Source: Oscillospiraceae bacterium
Lineage (GTDB): Bacteria > Bacillota > Clostridia > Oscillospirales > Acutalibacteraceae
DNA length: 15,078 nucleotides
Assembly (NCBI GenBank): GCA_015066165.1
Contig: SVOX01000022.1
Location: 1 to 15,078 of the forward strand
Direction: 5' to 3'
Shown here: one piece after another, positions 7,448 through 14,248 of the stretch
Numbering within the stretch: the stretch's first letter is position 1
Layout: each line of letters starts with the position of its first letter
Translations under genes and position numbers: made by a program
Notes under the pieces: model-generated
What the model saw: only the letters and a program-made list of their open reading frames with translations
Told to the model about the DNA's origin: nothing
The model's database searches: none

Positions 7448-7484
7448 TAAAGACCATACAGTTGTGTATGGTCTTTATTTATTT
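7448..7484 (+). terminator. Terminator of tRNA-Arg, reaching into the convergent gene
   Basis: TAAAGACCATACA (7448-7460) and TGTATGGTCTTTA (7465-7477) form a perfect 13-bp stem with a GTTG loop, followed by TTTATTT. The stem starts immediately after the encoded CCA. The stop codon of the minus-strand gene (7475-7477) is part of the right arm, so the hairpin separates two convergent transcripts; on the minus strand there is no good T run, so bidirectional action is only possible. Confidence 0.88.
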
Positions 7485-7981
7485 GGCGGTGAAAATACTG
7501 CTATAGACGGTGGGTTATAGGTGAAAAACACAAATAACAGTGCAAATATAAAGCCAATACTTAAAAATATTAACGCAGGTGTATCACCTTTAAATTTTTC
7601 AGATTCTATTAGTTTGTTTTTAACAATAAGCATTATTATAACTGCTATAAAAAATATTAGTATATTTATAAAGTCCACCATAAACCCTAAAAAACCTTTA
7701 TATGTGTAAAAAAGCGTAATAATTGATACCATTCCAAATATTAAAGAAATTACAACGCTTGGCACATAGTTACGTATCTCTTTTTTAACAAAATGATACT
7801 CTATTAAAGAAAATAAAACAGTTGGAAAGAATAATATTTTTAAGTGTTCCCAAGTACTTTCGTTTACTGGAAAAAAGTAACCAACAATTTTGTTATTACC
7901 TGTCCACTCAAACAAAAAATGACTTATTGTTCCAAATAATCCAATAAATAAAAATGCAATAAGATTATATTTAAATTTCAT
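7475..7981 (-). CDS. DUF6512-family integral membrane protein
   Basis: The protein has 168 residues from an ATG at 7981, with GGTGAT 4-5 bp upstream; an in-frame GTG at 7990 overlaps that site and is less likely. It appears to have five membrane helices (about residues 7-24, 50-64, 75-95, 100-122 and 140-160). The signature TISHFLFEWTGNN followed by VNESTWEHLK matches what I recall of DUF6512, a small uncharacterised family in Firmicutes. H21, E25, N40, E41, W44, E45 and H46 are polar or aromatic residues close together at the start of the protein and could form a membrane-embedded site; no function is established. It is a single gene facing the tRNA terminator. Membership is a recognition by motif, not a search. 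Confidence 0.8.
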   Translation of the reverse strand: MKFKYNLIAFLFIGLFGTISHFLFEWTGNNKIVGYFFPVNESTWEHLKILFFPTVLFSLIEYHFVKKEIRNYVPSVVISLIFGMVSIITLFYTYKGFLGFMVDFINILIFFIAVIIMLIVKNKLIESEKFKGDTPALIFLSIGFIFALLFVFFTYNPPSIAVFSPPNK

Positions 7982-8076
7982 TATTATCACCGAAATTATT
8001 ATATGTTGGTCAATTTTGTTTTATTAATTTCATAACTCATAACACAAAATTACCAAAACTCCCCAAAAATGTTATA

Positions 8077-8104
8077 TTGAAAAATGGCAAATATGTGTTA
8101 AAAT
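8077..8104 (+). promoter_or_regulatory. Candidate promoter of the DUF4838 gene
   Basis: TTGAAA (8077-8082) and TAAAAT (8099-8104), with a TGTG just upstream of the latter, are 16 bp apart and 27 bp before the ATG. The TTG within the -35 is in frame with the gene but has no ribosome site, so it is read as promoter and not as coding. Confidence 0.5.
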
Positions 8105-8130
8105 TAAAATATAAACATTGGAGGTGCATT

Positions 8131-9999
8131 ATGAATTACGATGTAATTGGTTTTGCAAGAGAAGAACTTGAAAAGTATCTTAAAATACTTAACGTAAATG
8201 CCCAAATCGAACTTGGTCTTTTTGAAAAGTTTGGCGAGTACATTGAAGTAGAAGACTCATCGAAAGATGATGCCTATATTATAAGTATAAAAGATAAAAA
8301 TGGTTTTATCGCAGGTTCCAACCAAAGAAGTGTAATATTCGGTGTTTACCGCCTTTTAGAAGAATGGGGTATTACTTGGGTAAGACCGGGTCCTAACGGT
8401 ACAAAATATCCTGAAAAATGTGAAGCAGTTGACGTTGAAATTCGTGAAGCGGCATCTAATCGAAACCGTATTATGTGTATTGAAGGTGCGGTTTCTTTTG
8501 AAAACGTTTTAGATATGATTGAATGGATGACAAAAGTTGGTTTTAACGGTTATTATATTCAGTTTACTAACGGTTACGTATTCTTTGACCGTTGGTATTC
8601 ACATATGAAAAGTACTGTAAAACAACCTGAACCTATTTCTCAAGAACAAGCAACCGAATACGTTGAGATTATGACACGTGAAATTAAAAAGCGTGGTTTG
8701 TTGCTTCATAGAATGGGACACGGTTGGCACTGTCGCGCATTTGGTGTGCCGGATGCAGGTTGGTATCAGTATGATGATAAAGATATTCCAAAAGAATATG
8801 TTGAAATTTGTGCTATGGTTGATGGTGTTCGCAAATGTTGGAATAACCGTCCGCTTCAAACACAACTTTGCTATTCAAACCCATATGTTATTGAAAAAAT
8901 GACTGATGAAGTGCTTAATTATGCGCTCGAACACCCCGAAACCGACGCTATATATTTCTGGTTAGGTGACGGCGGTCAGTTTTGTGAGTGTGAAGAATGT
9001 TCCAAACTTTCAAAAACTGATAACTATATTAATATGGTTGATGTCATTACACGTAAATTAAAAGAACATAATGTAAAAAGCCAAGTTATATTTAGCGGTG
9101 TAGCACGTGGTGTGCCGGAAAAGAAGTGGATAGAAAACACTGAAAATTGTATGCTTATGTTTGCGCCTATAAATCGTACTATGGCATATACTTTCCCCGA
9201 AAATTACGATTATGATACCACTATGCCGAAATACGACCTTAAAAAGAACGAGCGTCCAAAAACTTCGGCAGAGTATTTCTCGTTCCTTTACCATTGGAAA
9301 AAGGTCTATAAAGGTGAAGTTATTGACTTTGACTATCATCTTATGTGGGACTTTATGCTTGATGCGGGTGGCGAAGATATTGCACGTGTAGCCCATACCG
9401 ATATTAAAAATTGCGATAACCTTGGTGTAAACGGATATATTAGTTGCCAGTTACAGCGTAATGCTTTCCCGTCATCTATTGCTATGACAGCTATTGCAAA
9501 GACTATGTGGAACAGTAATACCGATTTCCAAGATATGCGTCGCAAGTTATATGTCGCAACTTTTGGTGAAGATGCAGTTGACGCACTTTGCGAATATTTT
9601 GGAACACTTTCAAATTGCTTTAAAATGGGCGTTATTCGTGACCAAGTACCTTATAACAGTCAAGAAGTAATGGATAGTATGCAACTTGCGATTAAGGTTA
9701 TGGATGAGTTTGGTAAAGTTATTGATGCGCATCTCGATATGAAAGACCCTTGCCAAAAAGATTCTTGGATGTATTTAAAACATCACAGAGTTATGTATTC
9801 TCTTATTGCTGAATCGATTTATGAACGTCTTTGCGGTAATTACGAAAAGGCAAATGAACTTAAAGACCAAGCAATTCACTATGGATTTGTTCACGAAGAT
9901 GAAGTTCAACCTGTACTTGATACAATGTTCTTTAGCCGTATGATGAACGAACGTATTAATCTTGCAAATCCCGATATGGACCCACCACCACTATTTTAA
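8131..9999 (+). CDS. DUF4838-domain protein, glycoside hydrolase-like, no signal peptide
   Basis: The protein has 622 residues; the ATG at 8131 follows GGAGGTG (8120-8126). Residues 1-100 resemble the small alpha/beta domain that precedes the barrel in GH20/GH67-type enzymes, with GSNQRSVIFGVYRLLEEWG (about 61-79) then VRPGPNG. Residues about 110-400 should form a TIM-barrel: AIYFWLGDGGQFCECEECSK (about 273-292) is the DUF4838 hallmark, a D/C-rich strand end. Residues 430-622 are mainly helical. No signal peptide or membrane segment is present, so it acts in the cytoplasm, probably on small imported oligosaccharides, unlike many secreted relatives. Substrate and activity are unknown. The CECEEC cluster might hold a metal or be structural. 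It is monocistronic, with a promoter and a terminator of its own. Confidence 0.82.
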   Translation: MNYDVIGFAREELEKYLKILNVNAQIELGLFEKFGEYIEVEDSSKDDAYIISIKDKNGFIAGSNQRSVIFGVYRLLEEWGITWVRPGPNGTKYPEKCEAVDVEIREAASNRNRIMCIEGAVSFENVLDMIEWMTKVGFNGYYIQFTNGYVFFDRWYSHMKSTVKQPEPISQEQATEYVEIMTREIKKRGLLLHRMGHGWHCRAFGVPDAGWYQYDDKDIPKEYVEICAMVDGVRKCWNNRPLQTQLCYSNPYVIEKMTDEVLNYALEHPETDAIYFWLGDGGQFCECEECSKLSKTDNYINMVDVITRKLKEHNVKSQVIFSGVARGVPEKKWIENTENCMLMFAPINRTMAYTFPENYDYDTTMPKYDLKKNERPKTSAEYFSFLYHWKKVYKGEVIDFDYHLMWDFMLDAGGEDIARVAHTDIKNCDNLGVNGYISCQLQRNAFPSSIAMTAIAKTMWNSNTDFQDMRRKLYVATFGEDAVDALCEYFGTLSNCFKMGVIRDQVPYNSQEVMDSMQLAIKVMDEFGKVIDAHLDMKDPCQKDSWMYLKHHRVMYSLIAESIYERLCGNYEKANELKDQAIHYGFVHEDEVQPVLDTMFFSRMMNERINLANPDMDPPPLF

Positions 10000-10003
10000 A
10001 ATA

Positions 10004-10038
10004 AAAAAATGCAGACATTTTATATGTCTGCATTTTTT
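10004..10038. terminator. Bidirectional terminator between convergent genes
   Basis: A perfect 15-bp inverted repeat (10004-10018 and 10024-10038) with core ATGCAGACAT/ATGTCTGCAT and a 5-nt TTTAT loop. Each arm begins or ends with six A or T, so both strands give a hairpin followed by six U. It serves the DUF4838 gene from the left and the lipoprotein gene from the right, whose stop codon (10037-10039) starts inside the repeat. Confidence 0.93.
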
Positions 10039-10438
10039 ACGGTTTGCACAGTTTACAAGCTGAATAACCTTCATCTAAATAATCTTGTTTTGAGCCAAGA
10101 TACACTTTATTTTCTTCTTTGGTGTTTTTAAGCGCACCGCAACTTGATTTGTGAAATTTTTTAGAATTCTTATTTCCGCAATAACCTTTATTTTTATCAC
10201 TTTCGGCTTTGGAAGAAGTAATTTCTTTGTTGCTTTCAAACCAAACGTCATTACCGTTTATTTTATCAGGCATTCCGTTTTGTGTTTCTTTAGTGGGCTC
10301 TTTTGTTCGGTATCCGTTAACCGTATTATCTTTTGGCATATTTATATTTATTTTTTCTTTATGAGTTGCTGTTGGGTTACTTGCACAACTGCAAAAAGAA
10401 AAAACAATAGCAAAAGTTAAAATTAGTATTCTTTTCAT
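10037..10438 (-). CDS. Lipoprotein with C-terminal Ada-like zinc-binding domain
   Basis: The protein has 133 residues. Residues 1-18 (MKRILILTFAIVFSFCSC) are a lipoprotein signal peptide; C18 with Ser at -1 is the better modified cysteine, C16 the alternative. Residues 19-85 are a hydrophilic Lys/Asn/Thr-rich spacer. Residues 86-133 match the Ada-type metal-binding fold found at the end of many Firmicute secreted proteins: GNKNSKKFHKSSC, then NKVYLGSKQDYLDEGYSACK and LCKP. H96, C100, C128 and C131 are the likely metal ligands; C87 is extra. The protein should sit on the outer face of the membrane and would be processed by LspA. GGAGAAG lies just before the ATG. The function of such lipoproteins is unknown; despite the name, a DNA repair role is not supported. 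Confidence 0.85.
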   Translation of the reverse strand: MKRILILTFAIVFSFCSCASNPTATHKEKININMPKDNTVNGYRTKEPTKETQNGMPDKINGNDVWFESNKEITSSKAESDKNKGYCGNKNSKKFHKSSCGALKNTKEENKVYLGSKQDYLDEGYSACKLCKP

Positions 10439-10462
10439 ATCTTCTCCAACCAGTTTTTTATT

Positions 10463-10491
10463 ATTATACTAAAAATAATTGTTGAAGTAAA
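10463..10491 (-). promoter_or_regulatory. Promoter of the Ada-like lipoprotein gene
   Basis: On the minus strand, TTTACT (10491-10486) and TATAAT (10468-10463) are exactly 17 bp apart, about 25 bp before the ATG. The -10 is a perfect consensus. The -35 overlaps that of the divergent uvrC promoter by 2 bp. Confidence 0.75.
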
Positions 10492-10510
10492 CACTAAAAT
10501 ATTATAAAAT
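10482..10510 (+). promoter_or_regulatory. Promoter of uvrC
   Basis: TTGAAG (10482-10487) and TAAAAT (10505-10510) are 17 bp apart, 24 bp before the uvrC ATG. TATAAA at 10503-10508 is an alternative -10. The element overlaps the divergent lipoprotein promoter. I see no SOS box (neither LexA-type CGAAC-N4-GTTCG nor a similar palindrome). Confidence 0.6.
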
Positions 10511-10533
10511 ATCAATAAAGGCAGGTGATTTTA

Positions 10534-12345
10534 ATGGATTTGGTTCAATTAAAGCAAAAAGCAAATAATTTACCACTTAAACCCGGTGTATATATTATGA
10601 AAGACAAGGGTGGTAATATTATTTATATCGGCAAAGCAAAACAACTTAAAAACCGTGTAACCCAATATTTTGGTTTAGGTAATCAGCACACCCAAAAAGT
10701 AAAAAAAATGGTTAGTTTTGTTGAAGATTTTGAATATATAATTTGCGACAGTGAGTTTGAAGCATTAATTCTTGAAAATTCACTTATAAAACAAAATCAA
10801 CCCAAATATAATATTTTGCTTAAAGATGACAAGGGCTATTTTTACATTAAAATCACTGATGATAAATGGAAGAAAATTGTTTCAACAAAACAATACGAAA
10901 AAGACGGTGAATATATAGGTCCTTATAATTCGGGATTTGTTGTAAATCAAACGGTTGACCAAGTTAACAAAATTTTTAAATTACCAAACTGTAACCGTAG
11001 TTTTGACACCAAATCAAAACCGTGTCTTAATTATCACATTGGAATATGTTTCGCACCTTGCACAAATAATATTTCTATTGAAGAGTACAATGAAATAATT
11101 AATTCTGCTACCGACTATATAAAACAAGGTGAATTTTCAGAAAATACGGTTGAAATATTAAAACAAAAGATGGAAAATGCTGCCGAAAATTTGCAATTTG
11201 AAACAGCGGCTCGACTTCGTGACCGTATTAATGCAATCAGTAAAGTGAACGAAAAACAAAAGGTTGTAAGTATTAGTTACAAAAATCAAGACGTTATTGC
11301 AACTGCCACTTTTGGAGATAAAGCGTGTATTGAAGTTTTGATTTTTAGAAATTACAAATTAGTTGATAAAAGACATTACTTTTTTGATGAAGTAAATAAT
11401 AAAGACGAAATAATGGGCGAATTTTTGCAACAGTATTATTTTGAAAATTCTAATATACCAAACCGTATTTTAATTGATACAACTAATTTTGATTATTTAC
11501 TTTTAGAAGAATGGCTAACCAAAAAATCAGGTCATAAAGTTAGCATAATAGTTCCTAAAAAGAGTGACGGCAAAAAACTTTTGGATATGTGCATTAGCAA
11601 CGCTGCGCAAAATCTTTCTGAAAAAACAAAACGTGATACAAAAGAAATGGCTTTGCTTAACGAATTGGCTCTTGTTTTAGGTCTTGAAAATCCGCCAAAA
11701 ATTATTGAAGCATATGACATTTCAAACACCGCCGGAGAAAATAACGTTGCGGGTATGATTGTTTTTAATAACGCAAAACCATATAAAAAAGGGTATAAGC
11801 GTTTTAAAATCAAATCGTTTGTTGGTCAAGATGATTATCGTTCTATGGCAGAAGTTCTTGACCGAAGATTTATTGAATACGAAAAAGGTGAAGATATTAC
11901 CTTTAGTCAGTTGCCCGATTTGATTTTACTTGACGGTGCAAAAGGACAAATCTCCGCAGTGTTACCCATACTCCAAAAACATAATATTAACGTTCCTGTA
12001 TTTGGTATGGTAAAAGACTCAAAACATCGCACACGTGCAATTGCTACTTCGGGTGGGGATATTGACATTAAATCAACCCGAAAAGTATTTACGCTTATTA
12101 CAAATATTCAAGATGAAGTTCACCGTTTTGCTATAAGTTATCAAAGAAAACTTCAGTCAAAAAAACTTTTAAGCCGTGAACTCACCCAAATTGAAGGAAT
12201 AGGTGAAAAAAAGGCAAATTTACTTTTAAAGCATTTTAAATCTATGTCTAAAATTAAAACCGCAAAATATGAAGATTTGGTTTCAATAAAGGGTATTACC
12301 GAGATAAATGCAAAGAAAATTGCAACTTTTTTTGGTAATTTGTAA
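10534..12345 (+). CDS. uvrC: UvrC, excinuclease ABC subunit C
   Basis: The protein has 603 residues, full length for UvrC; AGGTG precedes the ATG at 10534. An N-terminal GIY-YIG nuclease (about 13-92: PGVYIMKD, IIYIGKA, R41, E79 region) makes the 3' incision. Four cysteines, C153, C164, C172 and C176, match the spacing of the iron-sulfur cysteines reported for E. coli UvrC. A UVR motif (about 205-235, AENLQFETAARLRDR) binds UvrB. The RNase H-like nuclease for the 5' incision has D395 (AYDISNTAG) and D467 (LLDGAKGQ). Tandem helix-hairpin-helix motifs (about 550-601: IEGIGEKKAN, IKGITEINAKK) bind DNA. With UvrAB, encoded elsewhere, it excises bulky and UV lesions. It ends 7 bp before the next promoter, with no terminator of its own visible. 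Confidence 0.98.
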   Translation: MDLVQLKQKANNLPLKPGVYIMKDKGGNIIYIGKAKQLKNRVTQYFGLGNQHTQKVKKMVSFVEDFEYIICDSEFEALILENSLIKQNQPKYNILLKDDKGYFYIKITDDKWKKIVSTKQYEKDGEYIGPYNSGFVVNQTVDQVNKIFKLPNCNRSFDTKSKPCLNYHIGICFAPCTNNISIEEYNEIINSATDYIKQGEFSENTVEILKQKMENAAENLQFETAARLRDRINAISKVNEKQKVVSISYKNQDVIATATFGDKACIEVLIFRNYKLVDKRHYFFDEVNNKDEIMGEFLQQYYFENSNIPNRILIDTTNFDYLLLEEWLTKKSGHKVSIIVPKKSDGKKLLDMCISNAAQNLSEKTKRDTKEMALLNELALVLGLENPPKIIEAYDISNTAGENNVAGMIVFNNAKPYKKGYKRFKIKSFVGQDDYRSMAEVLDRRFIEYEKGEDITFSQLPDLILLDGAKGQISAVLPILQKHNINVPVFGMVKDSKHRTRAIATSGGDIDIKSTRKVFTLITNIQDEVHRFAISYQRKLQSKKLLSRELTQIEGIGEKKANLLLKHFKSMSKIKTAKYEDLVSIKGITEINAKKIATFFGNL

Positions 12346-12352
12346 ATTTTTA

Positions 12353-12381
12353 TTGACATTTTTTTATATTTATGATATTAT
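12353..12381 (+). promoter_or_regulatory. Promoter of the lysine riboswitch-transporter unit
   Basis: Consensus TTGACA (12353-12358) and TATTAT (12376-12381) are 17 bp apart. Transcription should start around 12388, at the first base pair of the riboswitch P1 stem. The -35 lies only 7 bp after the uvrC stop. Confidence 0.85.
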
Positions 12382-12388
12382 CACATAA

Positions 12389-12556
12389 GTTGATAGAGGC
12401 GCGGTTCGCCATAAGTACTATGTATCATCGACTGACAGGTCAGCATAGGAAAGGGGCAATCGCCGAAATGAAAAACTTTCTGTCAAAGGTTTTTTGTTGG
12501 TTTGTAATATAATATATTGCAAACTGTCACTTGAAATCAAGTGGAGAGCTATCGGT
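12389..12556 (+). ncRNA. Lysine riboswitch (L box) aptamer
   Basis: All five arms can be drawn. P1 is GTTGATAG (12389-12396) with CTATCGGT (12549-12556); P2 is GGCG (12398-12401) with CGCC (12461-12464), extended by CTATG/CATAG (12418-12422, 12444-12448) and a CTGA/TCAG tip; P3 is the AAAACTTT/AAAGGTTTT arm; P4 is GTTTG/CAAAC (12500-12504, 12520-12524); P5 is CACTTG/CAAGTG (12528-12533, 12538-12543). The L2 sequence GACAG (12434-12438) is complementary to CTGTC in L3 (12480-12484), the known kissing-loop contact. Conserved core strings AGAGGCGCG, GCCGAA and GGAGAGCTATC match the L box family. The aptamer binds lysine and here controls the downstream transporter. Confidence 0.96.
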
Positions 12557-12586
12557 GATTTTTTGTAAATTTCCGTAATTGGCTCT
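12545..12586 (+). promoter_or_regulatory. Predicted antiterminator of the lysine riboswitch
   Basis: AGAGCTA (12545-12551) can pair with TGGCTCT (12580-12586), supported inside by CGG (12553-12555) with CCG (12573-12575). It consumes the 3' strand of P1 and the 5' arm and loop of the terminator, so it excludes both. Without lysine it would form and allow transcription; lysine stabilises P1 and frees the terminator. Read by eye, without energy calculation. Confidence 0.65.
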
Positions 12587-12605
12587 GGTCAATTACGGTT
12601 TTTTT
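12573..12605 (+). terminator. Riboswitch-controlled intrinsic terminator
   Basis: CCGTAATTG (12573-12581) and CAATTACGG (12590-12598) form a perfect 9-bp stem with loop GCTCTGGT, followed by seven T (12599-12605). It lies 25 bp before the transporter start codon. It is the OFF structure of the L box and may also be the first strong terminator for transcripts coming from uvrC. Confidence 0.93.
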
Positions 12606-12629
12606 AATTTTACGAAAGGAAGAGATTGT

Positions 12630-14213
12630 ATGAATAAAAAATCTATTATCTCAAAATTGCTAATTGTTGCATTCGTTGTGGGATTTGGTGTTCTTTGTGC
12701 ATTTACAGGTTCGGTTAACAGCCCTGCAGGCACTTTGTGGTCACTTTTTCCGCCCGTAATTGCAATTGGATTGGCTCTTATCACAAAAGAAGTATATTCT
12801 TCTTTATTTATTGGTATTTTAGCAGGTGGTTTGCTTGCAAACGGCTTTAAACCAATTAAAACTGTTGACGCTATTATTAACAAAGGTTTAATTGAATCCG
12901 TTTCGGGTACTGCAGGTATTTTTGTATTCTTAGTAATACTTGGTACTATTGTTGCTTTGCTTAATAAAGCAGGCGGTGCTCAAGCATTTGGTAACTGGGC
13001 AGCAAAACACGTAAAAGGAAAAATCGGCGCTTCTTTGGCTACTTTTGCATTTGGTGTGTTGATTTTTATTGACGACTATTTTAACTGTTTAACAGTTGGT
13101 GCTGTAATGCGTCCTGTTACCGATAAAGCAAAAATTTCACGTTCTAAATTGGCGTATCTTATTGATGCTACAGCAGCACCGATTTGTATGATTGCTCCAA
13201 TTTCATCTTGGGCTGCTGCCGTATCTGAATATGCACCCGAAGGTGTAAGCGGTCTTGCAATGTTCATTAAAGCAATTCCTTATAATTTTTATTCTTTAAT
13301 GACATTTGTGTTTATTATCACACTTACACTTATGAAGTTTGATTACGGCCCAATGAAACTTCATGAAGCAAATGCTTTAAACGGTGATTTGTTTACTTCA
13401 GGTGAAGGTTCCCAAAATGACGAAGAAGAAGTTGTTACAAATACACGTGCAAAAGTTATTGACCTTGTATTCCCAATAATTGTACTTATTGCAATTTGCG
13501 TTTACGGTCTTTATTACATAGGACAAACAGGTAAACTTTCTTTTGCGGATGCATTTGGCAACACCGATGCCACTGTTGGTCTTCCGTGGGGCGGACTTAT
13601 TGCATTAATCGTTGTAATTGTTTATTTTATTGCTCGTCGTTTAGTTTCTTTCAAAGATGCAATGGCTTGTGTTCCTAAGGGCTTTAACGCAATGGTTCCT
13701 GCTATTCTTATTCTAACAATGGCAACTTCACTTAAAAATATGACCGGTCTTTTAGATTCAGACAGTTTTGTTAAAACTGCTTTAGCAGGTGCTAGCGGTT
13801 TTAACAACTTCTTACCTGCAATTATTTTCATTGTGGCTTGTGGTATTTCGTTTGCAACCGGTACATCTTGGGGTACTTTTGGTATTCTTATTCCGATTGT
13901 TACAAGCATATTTGACGTTAACAGTGCGCTTGGTATTATGAGTATGTCGGCTTGTCTTGCAGGTTCGGTTTGCGGTGACCATTGTTCACCAATATCTGAT
14001 ACTACAATTATGTCATCTGCAGGTGCTCAATGTGACCACATTAACCACGTTTCAACTCAACTTCCTTACGCATTGACAGTTGCCGTAATTTCATTTATTT
14101 CTTATATTATTGCCGCATTTATTCAAAACGTTTGGATTTCTTTGGTTATTTCAATTGCATTTACGATTGGTACTTTGTTTGTTATTAAATTATTCACCAA
14201 AAAGAATGCTTAA
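12630..14213 (+). CDS. NhaC-family transporter under lysine riboswitch control (probable lysine transporter, LysW-type)
   Basis: The protein has 527 residues; the ATG at 12630 follows AAAGGAAGAGA. An in-frame TTG at 12579 lies within the riboswitch terminator and is not a start. It has about 11-12 membrane helices and the two Na_H_antiporter repeats. Family motifs include FIDDYFNCLTVGAVMRPV (D148, D149), IDATAAPICMIAPISSW, SFATGTSWGTFGILIPI and GDHCSPISDTT (from G449) followed by HVSTQLPYA. A charged loop (about 245-285, rich in Glu and Asn) separates the halves. By sequence alone it would be called a Na+/H+ antiporter, but NhaC relatives behind L boxes have been predicted from regulon comparison to be lysine transporters (LysW). 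Regulation by lysine here supports lysine uptake, probably driven by Na+ or H+. Direction and ion are not shown. Confidence 0.88.
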   Translation: MNKKSIISKLLIVAFVVGFGVLCAFTGSVNSPAGTLWSLFPPVIAIGLALITKEVYSSLFIGILAGGLLANGFKPIKTVDAIINKGLIESVSGTAGIFVFLVILGTIVALLNKAGGAQAFGNWAAKHVKGKIGASLATFAFGVLIFIDDYFNCLTVGAVMRPVTDKAKISRSKLAYLIDATAAPICMIAPISSWAAAVSEYAPEGVSGLAMFIKAIPYNFYSLMTFVFIITLTLMKFDYGPMKLHEANALNGDLFTSGEGSQNDEEEVVTNTRAKVIDLVFPIIVLIAICVYGLYYIGQTGKLSFADAFGNTDATVGLPWGGLIALIVVIVYFIARRLVSFKDAMACVPKGFNAMVPAILILTMATSLKNMTGLLDSDSFVKTALAGASGFNNFLPAIIFIVACGISFATGTSWGTFGILIPIVTSIFDVNSALGIMSMSACLAGSVCGDHCSPISDTTIMSSAGAQCDHINHVSTQLPYALTVAVISFISYIIAAFIQNVWISLVISIAFTIGTLFVIKLFTKKNA

Positions 14214-14219
14214 TTTAAG

Positions 14220-14248
14220 TTGAAATTTTTAACCGTTACAGGTATAAT
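14220..14248 (+). promoter_or_regulatory. Candidate promoter of the TtcA-like gene, inside the terminator hairpin
   Basis: TTGAAA (14220-14225) and a perfect TATAAT (14243-14248) are exactly 17 bp apart. The -35 starts 6 bp after the transporter stop and the -10 covers the loop of the hairpin at 14231-14261. Transcription would start near 14255, about 27 bp before the next ATG, so the new transcript carries only part of the hairpin's right arm and would not terminate itself. Confidence 0.65.

Noticed and set aside
7998..8003. Minus-strand TATAAT as promoter of the DUF6512 gene
   Set aside because: No acceptable -35 at 16-18 bp, and transcription would start within the ribosome site; too weak to list.
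8012..8051. AATTTTGT/ACAAAATT inverted repeat upstream of the DUF4838 promoter as an operator
   Set aside because: Arms of 8 bp separated by 24 bp in AT-rich DNA are expected by chance; no known operator matches.
8077..8130. N-terminal extension of the DUF4838 protein from a TTG
   Set aside because: The TTG is part of a -35 element, without a ribosome site; GGAGGTG precedes the ATG at 8131.
12579..12629. N-terminal extension of the transporter from a TTG
   Set aside because: The extension would be encoded by the riboswitch terminator hairpin and poly-T; the ATG at 12630 has a good ribosome site and begins a typical NhaC N-terminus.
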